From Inonotus obliquus (lineage: Eukaryota; Basidiomycota; Agaricomycetes; Hymenochaetales; Hymenochaetaceae): a DNA stretch of 64,000 nt. Positions within the stretch are counted from its first letter, which is position 1. Each line of letters begins with the position of its first letter. The notes beneath the pieces are model-generated. The model saw only the letters and a program-made list of their open reading frames with translations, was not told the origin of the DNA and ran no database searches. The stretch is taken from positions 3,410,001 through 3,474,000 of the forward strand of contig JAJHTX010000003.1 in the NCBI GenBank assembly GCA_032164295.1, given 5' to 3'. Made by a program: the position numbers and the translations under genes. Positions 20,463 to 32,518 of the stretch are shown here, one piece after another.

Positions 20463-23400
20463 TCATACAGTTTCGGCCATCTCTACAGGGAGTTGACTGT
20501 ACCCTGTCTTATCCCTCCTCGAGCGTACAAGCGAGCTAACATTCTCCAACGTCTCACCATACAGCTTCTTCGCGCTCTCTAGCATCGTCTCGCCAGGTCT
20601 ACGCTCACCAGGCATCAAGGTATCCTCAGGCCTTCTCCACCAACGCAACAACAAGCTACTTGTCACAACACTGACGCTCGAGAACGCCATCATTGCACCA
20701 GCCATCATTGGGTGGAGATGCAGCCCGAACGGAAGGAACAGACCCATGGCGAGTGGAATGCCTGAGACATTGTAGATACATGCCCAGACAAGGTTCCGAC
20801 GTATTACACCGTAGATAGCACGAGAGAGATGTAGCGCAGCCACGACGTCGAGAAGGTCAGACCTCATGAGGACGATGTCAGCCGCTTCGATAGCGACTGA
20901 AGTTCCGGTAGAGAGCGCGATACCGACATCCGCTGCTACGAGTGCAGGAGAATCGTTTATACCATCACCAACCTAGATCGATAATTGATGAGCGCGGTAT
21001 AGTGAAAGATAATAGTAATGAAATACCATTGCAACACTGCCTTTATCCTTCTCCATCAACTCAGCAACAACCTTTGCCTTGCCCTTGGGACTCATCCGCG
21101 CCCAAACTCCGTCAGGACTAATCCCAACCTCCTTCGCAATTGCAATGGCCGTCGTCCTTCCGTCGCCAGTCATCAAGTTCACTTCAATGCCCATATTCTG
21201 CAGAGACTTTATTGCACGTGCGGAAGAAGCTTTCGGAACATCCGAAAGAGATATCGCCAAGATGGGTCGTGTATGTGTGGAAGACTTCTGTGCTGCAGTC
21301 GCAGAGCTTGCAAGAGACACGAAGATAACCGTGCGACCTTGCTCCTCTTCTTGCTCGGCGAAAGACGAGAGTTCCGTAGGCAAGTGGGAATCGTCATATT
21401 CCGACTGAGAGACGAATTTCGCCGTGCCGATGAGTACCGTATAAAACATACTCGAACCTTCTATTGTGATTCCGGACTTTACACCTGCACCAGTGATACT
21501 TTCGAAAGTAACCACGGTTACATCTGGAGTGTTCGACAGCGACTTCGCCAGGACTTCCTTCCCATATGTCGCAGCTGCCTTGGCAAGCGGATGTTCCGAG
21601 CGCGCTTCCGCAGCAGCAACCATAGCGAGGACCGCAGCGCGGGAAGTCACACCATCCGCACAAGGGGTAGAAAGAGGCTGCTCAACGAACTTTCCCACTT
21701 TTGAAGGTGTATCAGCATGTGGATCGGCCTCGAACCCAGAAGGTACCCAGGTCAACCCAACAACCTGCAGCTTCCCCTCCGTCACCGTGCCTGTTTTGTC
21801 AAGCACGATCCTCTTGATATTCTTGCTTGCCTCCAGTGCCCTTCCGCCCTTTATTAGAATTCCATTCTGCGCGCCGACGCCAGTACCGACCATAATCGCG
21901 GTTGGCGTACTCAGTCCCAGCGCACATGGGCAAGCAACGACCACAACAGAGATACATAACTTGAGACAAACTGCAAGCTTGCTCGTTCCGTGAGCGTGAA
22001 ATACCATGGGAAGATCTATATCAGGAACAACATTTGAGATAATCATCCACCCGGCAAACGTTATTACCGCAAGCGAGATAACGGTAGGGACGAAGAACCC
22101 AGCAACACGGTCAGCGAATGCCTGTATAGGTGCCTTGCTTGTTTGAGCGTCCTCGACGAGTTTTACAATCTGAGCGAGCGCCGTATCCTTTCCGGCTCGA
22201 GTAACTTGCATGTCGAAAGTTCCCAGACCATTAACCGTCCCTCCAATAACGTTGTCTCCAATTTGCTTCACAACCGGAACAGGTTCACCCGTAACGGCAC
22301 TCTCATCAACGCTGGAAGAACCGCGAATGACGGTGCCATCCGCAGGGATCTTATCACCGGGAACGAGTTTGACGATGTCGCCCGGTTGGAGAAGTTCAGT
22401 CGCGATCTTCTTCTCCTGCGTACAGTCCGGGGCATCGGTGTAAATAGTGGCCATACTTGGACTAAGAGCCATAAGGTCCGTGAGCGCAGCACTCGTCTTC
22501 CCTTTCGCCTTGTTCTCAAGGAAACGCCCAAGCGAGACGAACATAATAAGCATGGTACTCGTGTCGAAGAAAACGGACGGTCTACAGTCTTCCGATTCCT
22601 TTGGGCAAAACACTGCCCAAACCATAGCCAGCACCGAATAAACATACGCGGCTGTCGTACCGATCGTAACCAGGACATCCATAGTCGCGGAACCATGTTT
22701 CAGTGCCTTGAACGAGTTCTTGTAGAATCTTTTGCCCAGCCAAAACTGTACTGGCGTTGTAAGAATGAGTGCCAGAACATCGCCGAAGAATAAGCCATGC
22801 ACTATTTGATAGTCCACTATCGGCCGGAGAAAAGATATGTGGTCGAAAACCATGGTTATGAAGAAGACGGGTATAGAGAAAGCGAAGGCGGTCCAGAACC
22901 GAGATCGCCATTCCTGTATCTCTTTGGATCGTGACAGCGAGCGTAGTTGAGTCGCGTCCTCGTGGTCAGAAACAACGGCGTCGAATCCCATGTCCTCGAT
23001 ACGTTCCACCAGCTCCCTCGGACTGACGAGGACGCGGTCGAATTCAATCTGGGCTGTTTCCGTCGCAAGCGAAACGGCGACCTTTGTGACGCCCGGTATG
23101 GATAATAGTCCCGTCTCGATAGTGTTTGTGCACGCCGAGCATGTCATACCAAATATTCGTAGTGTAATACTTTCCGTACGACTCGCTGGAATGAGCGTCG
23201 CATCAAATCCCATGTCGGTAATTTCCTGTGAGTAAACGTCATTAGCCTGATTTGACACCGTCCTTGAGCTTCTCGACGTGCCTCAATAATCTTGTCGGCT
23301 GTCCATAATGATGGATCATACTCAACAACACCTCGCTCAGCAAGCAGTGCCACCTTCACAGAGTGAATACCAGCCTGCACTCGTAACATGCCTTCTATCG

Positions 23401-23644
23401 ACTAGATGACATCCTTTAGCCCCAGCTTCATCCTCTGATGATGGCTAGAGTAACTCACCTCAACGCATGCACCACAAGTCATACCCTCTATTCGTAGGTC
23501 GCATTTCTCCACATCCTTCCCGTCCTTCTGGTCAGCGAGCAAAGACTTGTCTTCGTCCATCGGAAGGCGTACGTTCGCGCCAAAGGTAGCCGACAACGGT
23601 GTCTTTGCCAAAAACGAGTTGAAAGCACTAGTAATTGCAGCCAT
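20463..23644 (-). CDS. CCC2: Cu(+)-transporting P1B-type ATPase (Ccc2/ATP7 family)
   Basis: Exons 23644-23459, 23401-23282, 23225-21027 and 20972-20463 give 1,004 aa. Two N-terminal heavy-metal domains carry GMTCGAC (Cys57/Cys60) and GMTCSAC (Cys131/Cys134). The transport core has the phosphatase loop TGEP, the metal-binding CPC in [16 protein letters not shown] with the phosphorylated Asp, [17 protein letters not shown] and GDGINDSP; the last is split from the rest by intron 3. It pumps cytosolic copper into the late Golgi to load multicopper oxidases and ferroxidases. The length matches yeast Ccc2 (1,004 aa). Intron 2 (23281-23226) has a GC donor (GAG|gcacgt...cacag); no GT donor there keeps the frame, and the join gives the expected [12 protein letters not shown]. 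Confidence 0.95.
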
Positions 23645-24325
23645 TGCGGTCGCTGCGGTGTGTCACTTTAATAGTGTATCGGCTAGTGCGGAATCTATCG
23701 ATCGAAGTACACAGTTCTGCCAGCAAGACAGAAGATAATAAACACGGATTTGAGGCACGTAGGCGGCCGGCGCTCGTGCGATACGGATGGGTGTGAGAAT
23801 GACCTTGATAGTGATAGAACCCAAGCTTACTCAGACTCAGTGCGGAACACAAAAGCGATGACAGATGAAACTGAGCAGTCAGAGAGTGCGCCGGCGCAAG
23901 GCAAAATGAAACTGTGGCGGCGACCTCTGACCTTTTGCACCCGCCCGTCGTCGTCGTTGCCGTCGTTGACGATAACGACGAATTGAAGGGAAAGCTTGCA
24001 GTCAAGTATCGTTTCCAACTTGACGTTCCCTGTGGGAACGGAACGGACAGAGCGGCTATTGATGACTAAGCCACTCGAGCCGTTTCTGCCGGTTCCGAGT
24101 GGGAACGTAGAACATATCAGTATGTATCTGATTCTCAATTGCAATAATCCAAGACTGTGTTCTTTCCCTCAGGAAAACACCCGCAAAATTCAGATGCTAC
24201 CTCCGTTCTTACGCGGGTGCGAATTCAAGGCACACGGAACTCTTATTGAAATACGTATATCTTGTGGGAAGAATCTCATTCTGCCAAGGTCTTTAACCTG
24301 ATCAACAATTTGAGGATGGGCAGCT
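23645..24325. other. Intergenic stretch between copper ATPase start and cytosine deaminase end
   Basis: Contains the presumed copper-ATPase promoter. Short inverted motifs (TTCCCTGTGGGAACGGAA near 24023 and GAGTGGGAACGTAG near 24097) are seen but not assigned. No gene recognised. Confidence 0.4.
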
Positions 24326-25061
24326 TCATGCAGCATCTTCCAAATCTAGCGTCTTCAATCGGAAGAGAGAGTTATCGATTGTACAGGCTTCGGTTCACGG
24401 TTCACCAATATCCTCGTTCCATTCCTACCTTGCTCGTCAGTCCGTTTTACACAAGTAGCAGCTAAAACAACTTGAACGCACCTCTGGATGCTCCTTGATG
24501 AACTTCGCCATTAAGTCTTTGCATTCAGAATCATCCAGTACAATCACATCAACTCCTCGCGAATTGAGATACTCTTCACCGCCGAGAAAGGTCTGGTTCT
24601 CTCCGATGACGACGCGTGGGATGTTGTACAGCAAAATTGCGCCAGTACACATGTCGCAGGGACTTTAAAGCGACATTAATGCCGGTTTAGATCATCTATA
24701 TGCAGTATATTACACTGGTAAGATAAGTACCTGAGCGTCGTATACTAGAACCAAGGTCATTTTAAGAACAAACATCCCGAGGTTGAACAAGACTCACCAT
24801 AGTCGACCTCCTGTAAACATCCGCTTTCAACCTCCCCGCCTGCTCAAGAGTCGCCGTCTCTCCATGCAAAATAGGCGAACCTTTCTGCATCCTTTGATTG
24901 TGACTCGCGGCCAATAGCTTCGGTTCACCATTGGGTTCGTGAGTGACTAGTGCCGAACCAATTGGTATTCCTCCTTCCGCAAGACTCATCTTCGCTTGCT
25001 CGATAGCTGCGCTTATGCCAAGAGTGTCATCGAAGGACTCTCCTACTTTCATAGTAGACAT
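24326..25061 (-). CDS. FCY1: Cytosine deaminase (Fcy1 family)
   Basis: Exons 25061-24798, 24744-24731 (14 nt), 24662-24482 and probably 24352-24326 give 161 aa, close to yeast Fcy1 (158 aa). Zinc and catalytic residues are seen in ILHGETATLE (His and Glu) and in SPCDMCTGAI (both Cys); the second is rebuilt across the 14-nt exon, which supplies YTTLS. Other family blocks are EGGIPIGSALV, RVVIGENQTF and a final LDLEDAA comparable to the yeast tail. The enzyme turns cytosine into uracil in pyrimidine salvage. An in-frame upstream extension to 25139 exists, but the ATG at 25061 fits family length. The last exon is the least certain part. Confidence 0.9.
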
Positions 25062-25421
25062 AATTTGCTGACACGGTACTGGTGCTGGGGGGTTGTCGGT
25101 ATCGTCTTTGAAGCCTGTCCTTATCCGATAAGCATGCACTGCCTTATCTTCCTCTCATCCTTGCTGGGGATGCCTCAAAGTTCAGCAGGATCTTCCGACA
25201 GCGAGTCTTAATTAGCAATTGAAGATCGTAAAGTTACCTCGAGGAGTTGGTTGGGATGGAGGATGGAAGTTCCCTTACCTATCCGCGTTCGTTTGTTTAT
25301 GCGTGCTTGGTTCGGGGCAGATGGCAGATCCGAAAGAGAAAAACTTATGAACTGGTATACATCTCCGAGTGAGAAGAAAGGAAGAACTCTATAAAAACAC
25401 TACCAGTGAATCAAGTACTGG

Positions 25422-26204
25422 TCAACTCTCAAGTGGCTGGAACTGATTGTAGAACGATTTTGTCTCCGCTTCGACCATCTCTTGCGTCGACTCTGGTAGA
25501 TCTTCAACAAACCATCCAGGAGCACCGGCAAAATGTGCTAAAGCTGGAACAACGCTATTCGGCATTAAGATAGTATTATCCGCGATCTTGGCACAGTCTT
25601 TGATGATCGTGAACTTGCTCTGCAACAACGATATGCCAAGCCATAGGTTGATGATTAAAGGGTTAAGAGTGAGGAGCGACGGAATATACGCACTATGATG
25701 CAGTTCTTCCCAATCTCAACGTGACTACCTATCGTTGCTGCCTCGATGATACTACCTGCACCAATGTGCACATGGTCGCCAATTTTCATAGGATAATAGT
25801 TGAATGCTCCACGATATGTCTTGTACGGAGGTCTACGAATTTCATGAACCACATCCATCGCAGTAAAACGCGTCATCAGCTCCTTTCGGCGCGTACAAGC
25901 CAAGTAAGACGCAAACGCACCTTATAACACAATTCTCCCCAATAAGACAGTATCGTCCCAGTGAAATGACAACAGCATGACCGGGACCAGTCCGTCTCAG
26001 GTCACCACGAATAATAGCACCACTCGAGATGATAGTCTTTCCACCGAGGATGATATTCTGAGGACCTGCTATCGTGGCTCGTCGAGAGACTTTGTTCCCT
26101 GTGTCCTGCTTATATTAGTGCTTGAGGGGGAATGCATCGAGTGTATTGCTCACGGTTTCTATGTATTCCGACTTTATGTAGTATATTGGCGGCTGTATGC
26201 TCAT
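25422..26204 (-). CDS. DCTN5: Dynactin subunit p25 (DCTN5)
   Basis: Exons 26204-26154, 26108-25921, 25832-25694 and 25619-25422 give 191 aa. The protein starts YYIKSEYIETQDTGNKVSRR and then shows hexapeptide left-handed beta-helix turns (IAGPQNIILGGKTIISSGAI, MKIGDHVHIGAGSIIEAA, IGSHVEIGKNCII). It ends GWFVEDLPESTQEM and FYNQFQPLES, as in animal p25 (182 aa). p25 belongs to the pointed-end complex of dynactin and helps dynein bind early endosomes in filamentous fungi. A piece of this gene is repeated at 29630-29810. All joins keep frame. Confidence 0.92.
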
Positions 26205-26704
26205 CGTGTCCGATTGACTGAGTATGGGTAAGTAATATGGGTAGCACTATGGGTATAGGAGGCACAAAATGGGTGGCACAAAATGTGATCGACACTCCAT
26301 TCCAATCGCTTACATGAACTTTTCCAGGGTCTCGGAAGATTCCGAGTCAAGTAATTAATTTTAGTACACACTCATTATTTCTCCCTCCCTAAGCTTCGAC
26401 AAGAAACAATAGTTACAGATAAAAAGAAGATCCAAAGAAACGGGCGAATCAGTTCGTTGACTGAACACCCATGGATATAATACAAGGAATCCCAAGAAAT
26501 TTCATGCGAGACTTCGAGTCTGTGCAGGGAATGAATATATGATTATGAGGCATCGAATCACAGACAACAAGAAGTGGCGCATTTGCGCAGGTATATGGGG
26601 AGAGCATCAAAAAAAGGAAAGGGGAGTAAGTGGGATGGAACCGGTTCGCAAGAAATTCGCGCAATAAAGGAACCAAAAAAGTGTGCAATGGCTACGGCTG
26701 CTAG

Positions 26705-28406
26705 TCATTCTATACATAGAGATAAACTCGAATATGAGGATGATATGACCCAAATGCTAATAGAGCATCGAATTCTCACCGATATCTGTGTGTCAGTCGT
26801 GCCGTGGTAAGTCGCATGAAAAGTGGAAATGTCCGTCGCAAGATTTATGTCTCGGCTCTGGTTATAGTACCCTTTCCTAAGCATGACGAAAAGTCGAGGT
26901 GCTATGATTCCTGAAATCGCAATGGAGGCGATCATATGCACCGCTGCAAATTCTATCATCTTCGTATGTGCAGTGATCGGATCCAGTTCTCGGTTATGGA
27001 CATAACACTAGAAACATTTACTCACAAACACAAAATTTAGGAACGCAAAGAATCCGATGGCGTAGACAACAAATATCCTAATTAAGCAGCCCAATCATCA
27101 GTCATTGAATCACTATTCAGTGGAAATCGACCCACAAAGAGAAATAGATCATATTGTCCCTCATCAGACTAGAACGCAAGTTCATCGTCCGTGCTTCCAT
27201 GATAACGTTACGAGATTTTATCTTGCTTCTCATGAACTTGAAGAAAACCAGCAAAAATGTCACCACCTCGTTGAGCAGAAACGGTGCCCAGAATATAGGC
27301 GAGTATGAATGGTTTCCTTTAAGTTCAAAGGATCCCAAGAGTACAAAATTGGAAGCTGCGTGTTGTGCTAATAAGTTTGCTGTCGCCGAAACGCGTAAAG
27401 AGAACATACACTGAAACAGGGTTAATTGTAGAACAAAGCCTACGATCGCCAAGACGTCGAGAATGCAGAACAAACCCATGACGATCTTTCGCTTATTATA
27501 CAGCACATAAGTTCGTAATTGAAGTAGGACTGAATGTGAATGGTAAACATTAGTTATGGGTTTGGCAGCAAGAATGCTGGACTCAACTCATAGCACTAGC
27601 CGCAACGATGGCCCCCGTATAATGCAATACGCTATAAGGAGTCGTCCACTCTCTACCTAGTAGGCGGAGTATAAAACGATTGAGACCAGCAACATCAGAA
27701 TATTGAGCACGTACCGACGCTATTACAAATAGCAAAGCCGTTAGCATAGCATCAGCCAAGGAGTGGCAGCGAGCAACTCACCTATCCAGAAAAGAATAGC
27801 CTTCATCGCAATCTTGGAGACACGGAAACGTAGTATGAAAGTCATTAAACTCATCTATCAAGGTTCATCACATCAGCGCTGCTAAAGTGTTCTGCTATGA
27901 AAACGATATACATTTGTAGGACGCGTATCTAGTTCCAGAAAATATGAGAACATGAGAAGCTAACATCCCGCATATCGCTGAGACTACTTACATAATTGAG
28001 ACGAACGCAAAGTATCTGCCAATCAAGTAGAATCCAGTTCCTAAATTGAATGGTCTGAGCTGCATTTATGCCGTCAACAAAATTGAAAAGCAGCTAGAGG
28101 TGAGGCACTCACCCATATATAAGTGACCTAAAAATTTCGAGGCGACAAGTTCAAGTTGCGGTAGTTGAATCGGATGGAAGATTGAAGTTACCTCGTCTCC
28201 AAAGGTAAGAACTAGAATAATCTAAATCACACATCCTGGATATCTATGCGCTGGAACAATTACCCGAGCTGTAGAAGAACGAAGATGCAACAACCACTGC
28301 TCGTTCGCGTTAGGTACGTAAATGAAAGTGAATTGGGTGACGAACCTCTCAGATAAGCTACTGCAAATTTTAGAGTGTAAAGGTAGCTCACAACATCCAT
28401 GTCCAT
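26705..28406 (-). CDS. DUF6533-type multi-pass membrane protein, many small exons
   Basis: Start ATG at 28406 (MDMDVVSYLYTLKFAVAYLR). Short exons follow, with GT-AG joins seen for GDE|VTYIW|LRPFNLGTGFYLIGRYF (about 28210-27990), in the style of the Agaricomycete DUF6533 family (a DE.xxxW motif followed by an NRY/GRY-like helix). Later exons encode hydrophobic helices (VMGLFCILDVLAIVGFVLQL, PIFWAPFLLNEVVTFLLVFF) and end in ISTFHATYHG at 26705. This is probably a seven-helix plasma-membrane protein of unknown function. I did not fix every exon in the 27530-27990 part. The paralogue at 30226-31886 has the same order of blocks, which supports the gene model. Confidence 0.75.
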
Positions 28407-29629
28407 CTAAGTTGCCCGACAGAGAAAGAAGTATTCGAGTGCGGAGGAAGCTGGAGATATAGAAGTGTCGGTCAGAGGGACGGAGGTGCTTAAAAGCCAG
28501 TGCAACTTACTACTGTGTTGAAATTGTGCGCGGAAGAGCCGAGGATCGGTCTAATTGGCAGAACAGAATGATAATCACTTTTGTTTCATCGGTATGGTCG
28601 TGCTTTTTTTTACTCCTGTCGACGCCCCAAGGAACTGCGCGCTAACATTCCGGACCGACTAGTCCAATCAGATTGCCTGAAGAAGTACTGAAATTCAAAA
28701 ATGCTCAAAGAGCCGACGCAGAGACAAAGCTATCATTGCTCTTGTGCTCCGATATGGACGGATTGTAATGCTATCACGATGGTGAAGGACAAGGAGGAAA
28801 CCTATGGCATTTGGCAAGCATTCGGTCATGACAATGACTCGGTGGCTCACAAAAGTCTTCGCCCCCTGTTTTAGGAAGGTGGATTTGCGTACTTTCTATG
28901 GCATTATAAGCGTCGGGGAACCGTCTGAGATCGACGTGGTTGTTTATCCTGGGCACGCAAATCACCTTCCAAAATAGTAGATGGGAGCAGGGTATGTCGT
29001 AGGGTGCAGTACCAGGGTCCTCTCTTCGGCCTTTCACTTGTATAATACAAATACGCGTACTCACGCGTTCACCAATCCTGCCTGCTTTACCTTATCTCTA
29101 ATCGGGATAATCATGAACCAGCATCGTAGCTACGTGGGATTAATCTATGTGAGTAGGAATGCATCAGTCGGAAGGCCGTAACTGTAGGAAACGACAAAAT
29201 CTTACTGGTAGCTGTTGAAATAACGGACGATGCGATCATCGCTTAAGCATTCGATTAGATTAGGAGAAACTTTGAGGAATCGGGTCATACGGTCCGTTGA
29301 GAAGTAATCAGGCATCAATATGTACAGTGGCCGTGAATCGGGCGAATGGTGACAGTAGTTATGCGGGATAGAATTCCCCAGTTTCGAAATAACCAAAAGG
29401 ATGGCGGGAAAAAGCTGTGGCTGGTGGCTATCATGTTCTACACAAAGAAAAAGAATCGGAAGTGAGATAGGACATCAATTGCTCACAAAGATCCGTATTC
29501 CGGTCTTCGGGAAAGGTAGCGCGGAAGGTGGAAAAGTCCGTTGTGAGCTTTATGTCTTGACCCCGCTTTTCTCGACATGATAGAGAGGTGCGTAACAAGC
29601 GTAGACAGCTTTATTCGGCGCGGATAATA
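28407..29629. other. Intergenic / duplication-border region
   Basis: Holds the promoter of the DUF6533 gene and uncharacterised sequence. A minus-strand open stretch at 29202-29396 (CHHSPDSRPLYILMPDYF) looks protein-like but has no recognised family, and I could not extend it into a gene. Nothing else is supported. Confidence 0.4.
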
Positions 29630-29810
29630 CAGGTGAGACGCAAACGCACCTTATAACACAAATCTCCCCAATAAGGCAATACTCAGGCTGTCCTAACGAA
29701 TTCACAAAGGCGTAGCCAGGACCGCTAACGTGCTTGTCGGGGATATTGGCGCCTATATGCTCATCACGTCCAGGTGGTGTACCGTAGTAGTGATCGATGT
29801 TCCGGTTCTA
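29630..29810 (-). pseudogene. Fragment of dynactin p25 gene (duplicated)
   Basis: The sequence from about 29636 (gagacgcaaacgcacc, ttataacaca) repeats the exon 2/intron 2 border of the p25 gene at 25908-25950 with few changes. The stretch near 29735-29780 (tattggcgcctatatgctcatc) repeats the p25 start region near 26190. Exons 3 and 4 and most of exon 2 are missing, so this is a non-functional remnant carried along with the duplicated DUF6533 copy. Confidence 0.75.
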
Positions 29811-31886
29811 CATAGGCGAAAAGGAGTCTTTTTCAAAAGCTTACATGATGTTTTCCCAAGGCCAAGGTGAAGGAGTCCAGTGGCGACCAGCGTTGATCCT
29901 ACGCAAACCAGTTCTTCACAAGAAGCTATATTTACTAGTCAGAACTAAGACATAAACCCCAACAAAGCGGGCCAAACAGTTCGTTGACTAAACATCCAAC
30001 ATATACACACAACGAAACCCAATAAATAAGAAAGAAACATCCGGGGCACCCAAAACACAGAAAACAAGAAGTGCCACGATTGCGTGACTATGTGGGACGG
30101 TATTCGCCAGATTTCAGGCATCCAAGAATGGAAAGGTAAGTGAATAGGAGAGGATCATTTCGAAAGAAATTCGTGTAATAAAGGAACCAAAATGAGTAGT
30201 GTGCAAGGGCTACGGCTGCCGGGCATCATTCTATACATAGAGATGAACTCGAAAGTGAGGAAACATGACCTAGACACCCATAAAGCATCAATTGCTCACC
30301 GATCTGCGTGTCGGTTCCTTCAGGAAAAGTTGCATGGAAGGTGGAAATATCTGTTGCGAGCTTTACGTCTTGACCTTGGTTATAGTACGCTTTTCTCAAC
30401 TTGATAAAGAGATGGGGCGCCAGGATTCCTGAAATTGCAATGGAGGCAATCATGTGCACCGCTGCAAACATTTCGATCTTTGTATGTCGTCGATGAAATC
30501 CTTAGTCACGGATAGAACGCTAGAAATATTTACTCACAAACATATCGTTTAGGAACGTAAAAAGTCCACTAGCGTAGACAACAAATATCCTATTTCATAC
30601 CCCAAGAATCAGTAATTGACCCGCGATGCAGTGTAAATCGACCTACAAAGAGAAATAGGACATATTGTCCTTCATGAGACTGGAACGCAAGCTCGTAGTT
30701 CGCGCTTCCATGATAACGTTCCGAGACTTTATCTTGCATCTCAAGTACTTGAAGAAAACCATCAAAAACGTTACCATCTCGTTGAGCAGAAATGGCGCCC
30801 AGAATATTGGCGAGTAGTAATAATTTATGAAGTTTCCTTTAAACACTAATTCAAGGGTTCCCAAGGATCCAAATCTAGATGCTATATTGTACTAATAGGT
30901 TGGCTGTCGCCGGAAAAGGCAAAATGCACATACTTTGAAAGAGGGTTAATTGTAGGACAAAGCCTACGATCGCCAAGATGTCGAGAACGCAGAATAAGCC
31001 CGCAACAAACTTCCTCTTATTGTACAGCGCGGAAGTCCGTAATTGAAGTAGGACTGAATGATAAACATTAGTCGACGATTTGGCAGCAGGAATACTGGAC
31101 TCAACTCATGGCACTGGTCGCAACAATGGCCCCAGTATAATGCAACACATTAAATGGTGTACTATCCTCTAGGAGGCATATGAAACAGTTGTGGGAGTGA
31201 TTCGTGATGACATACCTCCGCTAGCAACAAGCCCGGTTAGCACGGCTGCAAGTGGCAGCTGGTGGGTAACTCACCCATTTAGATATTCTGTATGACACGC
31301 CGTAGATATAGTAGAATCAAACGCGTAACGAACTGCCGTTATTCACAGCGTCAGCGAGAGTGATTTGTCCTACTAAGCATGGTCATACAATTATAGGAAG
31401 CAAATCTGGGAAAATATGAGAAAATGACGTTCAGTATGTTCTGAAAGTACTTACATAATTGAAGCGAGCGCAACGTATCTCCCGATTAAATAAAATATGG
31501 TTCCAAATGTAAACGGTTTGAGCTGCGTCTCTACAGTCAGTCAATTATGAGAGTATATTCGAGCAGAGGCACCTACCCATATCCATGTGACCTATAATTT
31601 CGAAGTGGCAATTTGTGAATTGGTGGTCCTGTAATACCTTGGCAAGGGTGGAAGACTGAAGTTACCTCGTCTCCAAGGGCAAGAACTGGGATAATATAAG
31701 ATACACAGCCTAGAAACCCCATGAGTTAGGGAGTAAGAATTACCTGAGCTATAACAAAATAAAGTCGTGACGACCACTGATCGCTGATGTTAGATACTTG
31801 ATCGAAGGAAAGTTGGGTGACAGACCTCTGAGATAGCCTGCTGCAATACCAGTTAAGCTGTAGTGAATGTCCTTGCTGCAAACCAT
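29636..31886. repeat. Segmental duplication of 25908-28406
   Basis: Collinear similarity covers the p25 exon/intron border, the p25 start region, the stretch around 'cagttcgttgact' (26450 and 29980) and the whole DUF6533 gene. The copies are direct, with starts about 3.7 kb apart. The second copy carries deletions in p25 and a frameshift in DUF6533, so the first copy is the one apparently under selection. Confidence 0.75.
30226..31886 (-). pseudogene. DUF6533 paralogue, frameshifted copy
   Basis: Same block order as the gene at 26705-28406: start ATG 31886 (MVCSKDIHYSLTGIAAGYLR), VVVTTLFCYSS, LALGDE|VTWIW|LKPFTFGTIFYLIGRY, IFWAPFLLNEMVTFLMVFF and a C-terminal ISTFHATFPEG ending at 30226. Around 30875-30892 this copy is 2 nt shorter than the intact gene between CAA and GGATCC-like positions, which shifts the frame and gives a TAG. 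I found no alternative splice that repairs it. It is most likely a pseudogene, though an exon-border change cannot be fully excluded. Confidence 0.6.
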
Positions 31887-32518
31887 GTCGACTGCTCGAC
31901 TGAGAAGGAACTATCCGTGAGTGGGAGAGGTTGGGGATACAGAAACGACAGTCAAACAGACGGGCGTATTTGAGCGGCCATCGTTTTCCCAGCCTGATGA
32001 GTGATAATCATACAAGGAAGAGGTGATTATCAGAAAGAAGTCTGGTGGCTGATGATCATCCCTTGTTCTGATACTCTAAGATGCAAGGCAATTTTTTTAC
32101 CGCCGCACACAAGAGGATCGTCTATGTTCTTCGCTTTAAGATGGAGACGGAATGCGAATAAAGCCCTCCAAGAGGTCCTGAATGTTGCCTCGATAGCTGC
32201 AGGATCTTTTCTTTCTTTGCTGATGCTGTGCACAGTGTTAAAGGTCATCAGACCTAATCAGAAGTCAAATGCGCAGAGAGTAGTGCCCGTTATCCCTCCG
32301 GTGCTCCATTAGGAACGAGTCGTGGTGATGACCATGATGGTTTGAAGTGAAGTTGTTGTCACAAGAACGGAGAAGGTCGAAGTGGCAGTGGTGATGTTGT
32401 AAACAAGTATAAACAACACTGACGCGTCCTCGTCACACGCGTTCACTGATTTTGAAGCCAGTATTCTACGTCCACTCCGCCATTTCTTCCACTCCAGTAT
32501 CTATACTTGGGACGAGAC

